From the NCBI GenBank assembly GCA_903826185.1, contig CAIKDL010000017.1:1-7426 (forward strand): a DNA stretch of 7,426 bases, given 5' to 3'. This document shows, one piece after another, positions 1-4,032 of the stretch. Below the pieces are notes generated by a model, which was not told the origin of the DNA, made no database searches, and saw only the letters and a program-made list of their open reading frames with translations. Every line of letters starts with the position of its first letter. Positions within the stretch are counted from its first letter, which is position 1. Origin of the DNA: an uncultured bacterium. GTDB lineage: Bacteria; Patescibacteriota; Minisyncoccia; Phycocordibacterales; PALSA-1337. Made by a program: the position numbers and the translations under genes.

Positions 1-209
1 GACCTCAAGTTTCCGAACTCTTCTGCTGTCAACTGAAACATAAAATCAGCTGGAAACCTTTCTATGTTTCTTTTTACTTGCTCATTCAAACGTTTAGTTG
101 GCACCTGATACATCTCCGCCAGATCGGCATCGATCATAACCTTGCAGCCCCTAATGAGAAAAATTCTTCTTTCAATGGCTTCTACTGGAATAATTGTTTT
201 TGTTTCCAT
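1..209 (-). CDS. ORF6N-domain protein, N-terminal part (3' end outside window)
   Basis: Translating leftward from the ATG at 209-207 gives 69 residues open to the window edge. Residues 11-68 match what I know of the ORF6N domain: the segment IERRIFLIRGCKVMIDADLA (12-31), then EMYQVPTKRLNEQVKRN and ERFPADFMFQLT. ORF6N is a presumed DNA-binding domain first described in phage and large DNA virus proteins, and it is also common as chromosomal genes in bacteria, where its role is mostly unknown. The C-terminal half, which usually carries a second variable domain, lies outside the window. No Shine-Dalgarno precedes the ATG. An extended -10 box TGTTAATAT at 224-216 puts the predicted transcription start at the A of the ATG. 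The gene diverges from the pseudouridine synthase gene across 98 bp. Domain identity is fairly sure; function is unknown. Confidence 0.85.
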   Translation of the reverse strand, partial: METKTIIPVEAIERRIFLIRGCKVMIDADLAEMYQVPTKRLNEQVKRNIERFPADFMFQLTAEEFGNLR

Positions 210-215
210 TATCCA

Positions 216-224
216 ATATTAACA
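216..224 (-). promoter_or_regulatory. Extended -10 promoter of the ORF6N gene (leaderless)
   Basis: On the minus strand this reads TGTTAATAT, a TGn extension followed by the hexamer TAATAT (221-216). Counting the hexamer's last base as -7 places +1 at 209, exactly the A of the start codon. I see no convincing -35 hexamer 16-18 bp upstream, so the call rests on the extended -10 and its spacing. Confidence 0.45.
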
Positions 225-272
225 AGGCAAAATAAAATATCGCTTAAAAAGTCCTGAAATAACACCAAATTT

Positions 273-301
273 TTGTTAAAAAACCGATAAAATGCTAAGG
301 T
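273..301 (+). promoter_or_regulatory. Promoter of the pseudouridine synthase gene (leaderless)
   Basis: A -35 box TTGTTA (273-278, 4 of 6 consensus bases) is followed after 17 bp by an extended -10, TGC plus TAAGGT (293-301). This predicts +1 at 308, the A of the ATG. The AAGG that looks like a Shine-Dalgarno (297-300) falls inside this -10. If the promoter is right, AAGG is not transcribed. An alternative -10, TAAAAT at 288-293, would give a leader of about 8 nt but lacks a -35. Confidence 0.5.
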
Positions 302-307
302 TAGCCG

Positions 308-1078
308 ATGGAACCTATGCGTATAAATAAATATCTGGCACTAAAAGGCTATTCCACACGCCGTGGTGCCGATGAGCTCATCGAGCGCAAAATGGTCACT
401 ATAAATGGCCGCTTGGCAGTGCTGGGCGACAAAGTTACAGAAACCGATGTTGTCGAAGTCCGTAAGAATAAGGGCGCCGCAGGAGCTGGTGCGCGTGGCG
501 GCACATATGCGCCGGAATATGTTTATTACGCTGCTAACAAACCGCGCGGTGTTCCGGTACTCGATACACGCAAAGGCACAAAAGGATTTGCGAATGCGTT
601 GCCACAAATTTCGACCCGAAAAACCGCCAACAAAGACCAAATCCTGTTCCCTGTCGGTAACCTTGATCCTGAAGCATCTGGGCTGATCATTTTTACAAAT
701 GATCGTCGTATCATAAGCCGCCTAGAAAATCCTTCGCCGACGAACCCGCACGCCATAAACAATGTCAAGCAATATCACATAGAAACCATCCAGCCACTAC
801 GTGCCAATTTCAAAGAGAAGCTCGAAGCTGGTGTTTCCATAGACGGCGGTCCGCTCATTAGTTGTCGTGTCATGATCAAGAGTCCAAATTCTTGCTACGT
901 CAGCATAGCTGATACCAAAAATCGCATCCGTCAGATCTGTTCTCTCTTTGGTGCCGAGATCGCCAATCTGACACGCACTTCCATTCTCAACATCCAACTC
1001 GGCAAGACCGAAGTCGGTGGCTTTCGCAAACTCGAAGGTGATGAACTCGCTCTATTTCTGAAGAATTTGGGGCTGTAA
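308..1078 (+). CDS. RsuA/RluB-family rRNA pseudouridine synthase
   Basis: Predicted to isomerise a specific uridine in ribosomal RNA to pseudouridine, acting in the cytoplasm on pre-ribosomes. The 256 residues have the usual order. An N-terminal S4 RNA-binding domain covers about 4-50 (MRINKYLALKGYSTRRGADE, then VTING). A glycine/alanine linker follows at 55-66, then the catalytic domain. Family hallmarks are NKPRGV at 77-82, the catalytic loop VGNLDPEASGL at 116-126 with presumed nucleophile Asp120, KQYHIE at 154-159, and NRIRQICSLFG at 205-215. The catalytic loop is odd: the family's GRLD is GNLD, losing the Arg usually found beside the nucleophile. A second ATG at 317 would remove three residues, but the promoter geometry favours 308. 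The 3' end overlaps the convergent metallopeptidase gene by 27 bp. Family is secure; the target nucleotide (16S or 23S) cannot be read from sequence. Confidence 0.93.
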   Translation: MEPMRINKYLALKGYSTRRGADELIERKMVTINGRLAVLGDKVTETDVVEVRKNKGAAGAGARGGTYAPEYVYYAANKPRGVPVLDTRKGTKGFANALPQISTRKTANKDQILFPVGNLDPEASGLIIFTNDRRIISRLENPSPTNPHAINNVKQYHIETIQPLRANFKEKLEAGVSIDGGPLISCRVMIKSPNSCYVSIADTKNRIRQICSLFGAEIANLTRTSILNIQLGKTEVGGFRKLEGDELALFLKNLGL

Positions 1079-1501
1079 AAAATTGGGCCGCGAAGTTTCT
1101 GTCTGTAAAATCTGTCGCTGATCCAAAACCACTTTACGTAATTTGTGGCGCATCGTCCGATGCTCCGGAACTTTTTGCGCTACTAAATCCCAGAAACCTT
1201 GACCATGATTGAATTCCTTTACATGACAAATCTCGTGGACGATCACATAGTCGCGTAACTCTGGCGCGAGAAAAACCAGCTTGTAATTGAAATTGAGATT
1301 CCCCTTTTTCGAACAAGAACCCCAGCGGCTTTTCTGATTACGAATGGAGACTTTGCCTAGAGGTAATCCGTAATGCTGATTGAAATAAGTGAGGCGTTCC
1401 GACACCAAAGCTCGCGCCGACTCTTTGTGCGCCAGATACAAGCGGCGACTGTGAGTATAAGCACGCCGACGCACATATTTGATGCGAAAGAATCTAAACA
1501 A
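1052..1501 (-). CDS. YgjP/DUF45-type zinc metallopeptidase (M48-like), short form
   Basis: Predicted zinc-dependent protease of the YgjP/DUF45 family (SprT/WLM-like fold). The 149-residue product has RNQKSRWGSCS at 54-64, NLNFNY at 68-73 and the zinc-binding HEICH at 89-93 (ligands His89 and His93, catalytic Glu90), with the probable third ligand His99 in FNHGQGFW. Many family members are over 200 residues with an N-terminal beta-rich region; here only about 50 residues precede RNQKSRWG. The C-terminal tail (about 128-149, with QILQ twice) is encoded antisense to the end of the pseudouridine synthase gene and looks dispensable. The start is a TTG at 1501-1499. No ATG lies upstream of the motifs in this frame, and a GTG at codon 10 is the alternative. 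The start overlaps the stop of the GIY-YIG gene by 8 bp, so translational coupling is likely. Substrate is unknown. Confidence 0.9.
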   Translation of the reverse strand: MFRFFRIKYVRRRAYTHSRRLYLAHKESARALVSERLTYFNQHYGLPLGKVSIRNQKSRWGSCSKKGNLNFNYKLVFLAPELRDYVIVHEICHVKEFNHGQGFWDLVAQKVPEHRTMRHKLRKVVLDQRQILQTETSRPNFLQPQILQK

Positions 1502-1769
1502 GCTTATTTTTTAGATTAATTGTTAAACGCCCGCTGATTATATCAAGTTTTTCGGCGCGCGTAAGCCTCTTCAATGCTGCTTCAAGTGCTCGAGCTTTCG
1601 CATACGTGCGCGATGCCTTGCTATAGACTAGCTCGACTGGTCTGCGTATCTTCGTATAATGCGCGCCAGCCTTTGCAAAGTTGTGAGCATGCAAGCGCTT
1701 CACGAGGTCATTTGTGCTGCCGACATAGAGAGTATCGTCACAACATCGGAGAATGTAGGTGTGGTGCAT
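1494..1769 (-). CDS. GIY-YIG endonuclease-like protein (UPF0213/YhbQ type)
   Basis: Single-domain GIY-YIG protein of about 91 residues, the usual size for UPF0213/YhbQ proteins, which are candidate DNA-nicking or repair nucleases with poorly known substrates. Numbering from the ATG at 1769, the first strand is HTYILRC (3-9), the second half of the motif is LYVGSTND (14-21), the conserved Arg is in LVKRLHAHN (Arg25), and the metal-binding Glu is probably Glu63 in ALEAALKR. HYTKIRRPVELVY (37-49) is also typical. An in-frame ATG two codons upstream (1775-1773) gives 93 residues. I prefer 1769 because the -10 box abuts 1775 and the predicted +1 is exactly 1769. No Shine-Dalgarno is present. It is the first gene of a two-gene unit with the overlapping metallopeptidase. 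Family is confident, activity inferred. Confidence 0.9.
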   Translation of the reverse strand: MHHTYILRCCDDTLYVGSTNDLVKRLHAHNFAKAGAHYTKIRRPVELVYSKASRTYAKARALEAALKRLTRAEKLDIISGRLTINLKNKLV

Positions 1770-1794
1770 TGACATATTCTATCATATATTGACA
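1768..1794. repeat. Two direct copies of ATTGACA, 20 bp apart
   Basis: ATTGACA occurs at 1768-1774 and again at 1788-1794, with starts 20 bp apart, about two DNA turns. The right copy supplies the -35 of the plus-strand promoter; the left copy covers the GIY-YIG start codon. The repeats may be chance or a protein-binding pair. Confidence 0.35.
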
Positions 1795-1804
1795 GCACTG
1801 TAAT
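1776..1804 (-). promoter_or_regulatory. Promoter of the GIY-YIG/metallopeptidase unit (leaderless)
   Basis: On the minus strand there is a -35 ATTACA (1804-1799, 4 of 6 matches), a 17-bp spacer, and an extended -10 TGATAGAAT (1784-1776). The predicted +1 is 1769, the A of the second in-frame ATG. The element is interleaved with the plus-strand promoter at 1789-1817, so the two probably compete for polymerase. Confidence 0.5.
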
Positions 1805-1817
1805 TCTGTGCTAATCT
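1789..1817 (+). promoter_or_regulatory. Promoter of the 7-TM protein gene
   Basis: A perfect -35 TTGACA (1789-1794), an exact 17-bp spacer and an extended -10 TGCTAATCT (1809-1817; hexamer TAATCT) predict +1 near 1824. This leaves a 5' leader of about 57 nt before the ATG at 1881. It is one of the best promoter matches in the window. Confidence 0.65.
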
Positions 1818-1869
1818 TGTATGCGAATCGCTCTTTGATGTTTGAAGAGCCCAAATACAAACCTTAACC

Positions 1870-1874
1870 GGAGG
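1870..1874 (+). promoter_or_regulatory. Shine-Dalgarno GGAGG that fixes the start at 1881
   Basis: GGAGG lies 6 nt before the ATG at 1881. The reading frame stays open upstream to a TTG at 1842, but that codon has no ribosome site, so the extra 13 residues are very unlikely to be translated. Confidence 0.8.
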
Positions 1875-1880
1875 CGTCTT

Positions 1881-2513
1881 ATGTTAGCACCAGTAATGGT
1901 GGATATGCTTAGCAAAGTGCTTGCGGTTGGGTCTGGAGTTGCGTACACCGCAGCTTTCATTGATTACAATCGCAAGATGTTGAAGGGTCAGACGAGTCCA
2001 AGCGCCATGACATGGCTGATTTGGTCAATCGTCTGTCTCGTGGGAACGCCAAGCTACCTGAAGTCAACTGGTGACTACTGGAAAAGCATCATTCCCCTGC
2101 TCAACATCGCCCTGTGCGTGGGCACGACCGTTGTCCTGTTCTGGCTGAGAAAATTCAAACGGCCAGATAAATGGGATTACGTCGCACTCGCACTTGGTGT
2201 CATCGCTGTGTTCGTATGGATTCATTACGGATCCGCGAAATACGCCAACCTGATCGTTCAGCTAGCCATCATAGCGGGATTCGTTCCCACGTGGCGAGCT
2301 ATACGAATCGATCCGACATGCGAACAACCAAGAGCTTGGTGGATATGGACAATCGGTTATTTCCTGGCGTTCCTTGTGGTAATACTGCGATGGAATAATC
2401 AGGCGATCGACGTGGTTTATCCCATAAACACGACAGTATTGCACATGTCAGTACCGATCCTGATCCAAAGGGTCATGCTCGACAACGCAATCAAGAACAA
2501 TAAACTTCGATGA
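1881..2513 (+). CDS. 7-TM membrane protein with internal duplication, PQ-loop/SWEET-like
   Basis: The 210-residue product is almost entirely hydrophobic, with about seven predicted membrane helices (roughly residues 10-27, 42-60, 69-89, 98-117, 121-140, 152-171, 175-197). The first and last three helices look like copies. With an ungapped offset of 108 residues, MTWLIWSI (43-50) aligns with AWWIWTIG (152-159 region), and the helix ending in DYNRKMLKGQTSPSA aligns with the one ending in PTWRAIRIDPTCEQ. A 3+1+3 arrangement with a Trp-rich second helix recalls SWEET/PQ-loop proteins, which carry sugars, amino acids or other small solutes. That relation is my inference; I do not recognise a named family with certainty. 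It has its own promoter, a strong SD and a terminator that begins at the TGA stop, so it is a single-gene transcript. Confidence 0.85.
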   Translation: MLAPVMVDMLSKVLAVGSGVAYTAAFIDYNRKMLKGQTSPSAMTWLIWSIVCLVGTPSYLKSTGDYWKSIIPLLNIALCVGTTVVLFWLRKFKRPDKWDYVALALGVIAVFVWIHYGSAKYANLIVQLAIIAGFVPTWRAIRIDPTCEQPRAWWIWTIGYFLAFLVVILRWNNQAIDVVYPINTTVLHMSVPILIQRVMLDNAIKNNKLR

Positions 2514-2550
2514 CCCGCTTACGTTCAAATCGTAAGCGGGTTGGTTTTTT
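2513..2550 (+). terminator. Rho-independent terminator after the 7-TM gene
   Basis: A perfect 10-bp stem (CCCGCTTACG at 2514-2523, CGTAAGCGGG at 2531-2540) with a 7-nt loop is followed after TTGG by six T residues (2545-2550). The stem starts at the last base of the TGA stop. On the opposite strand there is no T-run right after the stem, so it probably acts only on plus-strand transcripts. Confidence 0.9.
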
Positions 2551-2570
2551 ATTTAATCAACTATTTTAAT

Positions 2571-3071
2571 TTACTTTTCTCCCACAGCTTTAATCTCCGC
2601 CGCCCTTCCAATGATCCTCTCCCCGATCTTACCCCAGTCAAAATACTGCTTATAATCTTTTACGTCTATAAGTTTGATCTCTGTAATCCCGCCAGCCGGG
2701 TCAGCAACAAATGGTCCGTATGGCTCGACCTTACAAACATAACGCAATTGGAATATATATGAGCCATCGCGAGTATCAGTGCATTTCTGATAGCCAATGG
2801 GCTTACTCTTTAGGATCTTCATGTTTGATTCTTCCTTGATCTCGCGCGCCAAAGTCTCTTCAAATGATTCACCTGGTTCGATCGTACCACCGATAAGCCC
2901 CCAATCTTTCTTCTTGCCACCAAAGCCGATAACCATCTTGTCACCACAAAAACAAACACCGTAGCTCTGCGTGCACTTCGACTTATCCATATCGTCGAAA
3001 GTGTCAGCGTCATGATATTCAATGATGTAGGTGACGCCGCTTCGGCCATGGTGGGTTTCTGTGATGGTCAT
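2571..3071 (-). CDS. NUDIX hydrolase
   Basis: Predicted Mg2+-dependent hydrolase of a nucleoside diphosphate linked to another moiety (housecleaning, cofactor turnover or RNA-cap type substrates). The Nudix box GX5EX7REUXEEXGU is at 62-84: Gly62, Glu68, then Arg76-Glu77-Ile-Lys-Glu80-Glu81. All metal-binding glutamates are kept, and only the late Gly is replaced by Asn83. It is preceded by WGLIGG (57-62), as expected for the strand before the box. Residues 38-52 form the first beta strands, and 103-135 supply the later sheet. At 166 residues it is a normal single-domain size. It lies 19 bp downstream of the DUF5654 gene on the same strand and has no clear SD or promoter of its own, so it is probably co-transcribed. 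The substrate cannot be assigned. Confidence 0.93.
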   Translation of the reverse strand: MTITETHHGRSGVTYIIEYHDADTFDDMDKSKCTQSYGVCFCGDKMVIGFGGKKKDWGLIGGTIEPGESFEETLAREIKEESNMKILKSKPIGYQKCTDTRDGSYIFQLRYVCKVEPYGPFVADPAGGITEIKLIDVKDYKQYFDWGKIGERIIGRAAEIKAVGEK

Positions 3072-3090
3072 GATCTAATTTATTAATGTC

Positions 3091-3363
3091 CTACTTCCCC
3101 TCCTTCTTGGTCGCCAGCTTAGAGAGATAGAACCCGAGAATTGCCACTCCGATCGTAAGTGCAACAGCATATATAAATTTCGGGACTAGTCCGCTAGTAC
3201 CAAGCGGAAAATAATAGTCGATAGCACTCTTGATGGCATCATTCCACGCCAAGGCAACCACGAAGCCAAAGGCAGCGAGAAGCGAGACGATCAAGCGTCC
3301 CCAAACTTCCACACGGAGTTTCTTCTGCTCTTCTTTTAAATTGTTTAAATTGAATTCGCTCAT
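3091..3363 (-). CDS. DUF5654 family small membrane protein
   Basis: The 90-residue protein has a charged N-terminal helix (about 8-22) and two hydrophobic helices (about 24-44 and 62-83). The motif VALAWNDAIKSAI at 36-48 and the conserved Phe-Gly-Val-Ala-Leu-Ala-Trp-Asn-Asp pattern match my memory of DUF5654, common in Patescibacteria and archaea and of unknown function. The Asn-Asp pair at the end of the first membrane helix is the feature most likely to matter functionally. The C-terminus is lysine-rich, suggesting a cytoplasmic end. No SD precedes the ATG. An extended -10 just upstream predicts a leader of only about 3 nt. It is the first gene of a unit with the NUDIX gene. Confidence 0.85.
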   Translation of the reverse strand: MSEFNLNNLKEEQKKLRVEVWGRLIVSLLAAFGFVVALAWNDAIKSAIDYYFPLGTSGLVPKFIYAVALTIGVAILGFYLSKLATKKEGK

Positions 3364-3372
3364 ATAGCTGTG

Positions 3373-3381
3373 ATTCTATCA
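3373..3381 (-). promoter_or_regulatory. Extended -10 of the DUF5654-NUDIX unit, inside an inverted repeat
   Basis: The minus strand reads TGATAGAAT, the same nine bases as the GIY-YIG promoter. The predicted +1 is near 3366, 3 nt before the ATG. The box sits inside the 13-bp inverted repeat GTGAT-AGA-ATCAC (3370-3382), which could be an operator. No good -35 is seen; that position is a T-run shared with the upstream terminator. Confidence 0.45.
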
Positions 3382-3382
3382 C

Positions 3383-3400
3383 TTTTTTATCGATAAAAAA
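3383..3400. repeat. 18-bp perfect AT-rich palindrome
   Basis: TTTTTTATCGATAAAAAA is its own reverse complement. Its right half provides the T-run of the minus-strand terminator at 3395-3430, and it lies directly upstream of the DUF5654 extended -10. Confidence 0.6.
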
Positions 3401-3430
3401 ATCCACCGCCGCCAGACTGGCCAACAGTGG
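3395..3430 (-). terminator. Rho-independent terminator of the single-TM gene
   Basis: On the minus strand the 28-nt segment 3430-3403 folds with nine consecutive pairs (CCACTGTTG with CGGCGGTGG, three of them G-U), then one A and seven T residues (3401-3395). It lies 34 bp past the TGA stop of the upstream gene and separates it from the DUF5654 unit. Confidence 0.75.
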
Positions 3431-3464
3431 AATGATATTGTCGCAGAGCCGCGCATGGACGGCA

Positions 3465-3914
3465 TCAGACGAGCTGCTCATTAACCGAAACATGCGTCTC
3501 GCTGAGATCCGGCTGAGGCATACCGGACACGACATTCACTATCGCGCCGAGATCCCTAAGCTCGGCAACGACTGACTCCGTGAAGCTCGTGCCGATATAG
3601 TCGATGCGATAATCACATTCCATATCAACAGTTATAATCTCCCGCTGCACCGTGACTCGAGCCCAAGCCCAATGTTCACCCGGAATTTTGCCCAAGACCA
3701 GATAGACAAATTGGAATTTGTCGTCGCTGATCCATCGCCAACGCCCTGGAGCTCGGCAACTATTCAAGATGTCCGTTGCGATCATCCGCGCATGTTCTTT
3801 GTTTTCCCGGTTCGTCTTCCGTGTCTCACGAACCACGTATATCGCCGTGGCAATCATGGTTACGGCGACAACGAACAACAACAGGATTGACTGAACATAA
3901 TGACTAATGTGCAT
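3465..3914 (-). CDS. Single-pass membrane protein of unknown function
   Basis: I do not recognise this 149-residue protein. It starts with a hydrophobic helix at about 7-28 (ILLLFVVAVTMIATAIYVV), followed by a strongly charged stretch RETRKTNRENKEHAR (29-43). A soluble domain of about 100 residues follows, rich in aromatics and beta-prone segments (KFQFVYLVLG, HWAWARVTVQREIITVDME). The positive charges after the helix suggest an N-out/C-in anchor. There is no signal-peptidase or lipobox motif. The start is well supported by a GGGAGG ribosome site 8 nt upstream and a promoter at 3952-3981. It also has its own terminator, so it is a deliberate single-gene unit, which makes it real despite having no recognised relative. 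Confidence 0.75.
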   Translation of the reverse strand: MHISHYVQSILLLFVVAVTMIATAIYVVRETRKTNRENKEHARMIATDILNSCRAPGRWRWISDDKFQFVYLVLGKIPGEHWAWARVTVQREIITVDMECDYRIDYIGTSFTESVVAELRDLGAIVNVVSGMPQPDLSETHVSVNEQLV

Positions 3915-3922
3915 GAAAAGAA

Positions 3923-3928
3923 CCTCCC
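3923..3928 (-). promoter_or_regulatory. Shine-Dalgarno GGGAGG of the single-TM gene
   Basis: The minus strand reads GGGAGG, 8 nt before the ATG at 3914-3912. It is one of only two strong ribosome sites in the window and sets the start of an otherwise unknown protein. Confidence 0.75.
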
Positions 3929-3951
3929 AATTGATTGTTTATCCTTATCAG

Positions 3952-3981
3952 AGGATGGCACAAATATACACATATTGTCAA
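3952..3981 (-). promoter_or_regulatory. Promoter of the single-TM gene
   Basis: On the minus strand there is a perfect TTGACA (3981-3976), an 18-bp spacer and an extended but weak -10, TGC plus CATCCT (3957-3952). The predicted +1 near 3945 gives a leader of about 31 nt containing the SD. The TGTGC preceding the hexamer is shared with the 7-TM gene promoter. Confidence 0.5.
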
Positions 3982-4032
3982 GACGATCTACTCGAATGGA
4001 AACCGTCTCATCCCCTCAAATACCCCAAATAC

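Noticed and set aside
297..300. AAGG as Shine-Dalgarno for the pseudouridine synthase
   Set aside because: It has suitable spacing but lies inside the extended -10 TGCTAAGGT, whose -35 (TTGTTA, 17 bp) and +1 at the ATG fit better. It is not excluded if the alternative TAAAAT box is used.
341..997. Minus-strand frames inside the pseudouridine synthase gene
   Set aside because: They are shadows of a gene with clear S4 and catalytic motifs.
1830..1850. GCTCTT/AAGAGC hairpin in the 7-TM leader, possible riboswitch
   Set aside because: Only six pairs, no known riboswitch motif and no alternative structure covering the SD.
1838..1867. Short upstream frame (9 codons, ATG to TAA) just before the 7-TM gene SD, possible leader peptide
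   Set aside because: It has no ribosome site of its own and no attenuator-like alternative hairpins. Such short frames are common by chance.
1842..1880. Upstream TTG start for the 7-TM protein adding 13 residues
   Set aside because: The GGAGG 6 nt before the ATG at 1881 lies inside that extension and clearly marks the later start.
2511..2513. TGA recoded as an amino acid
   Set aside because: TGA here and at 3467-3465 is followed closely by terminators (0 and 34 bp), so it acts as a stop.
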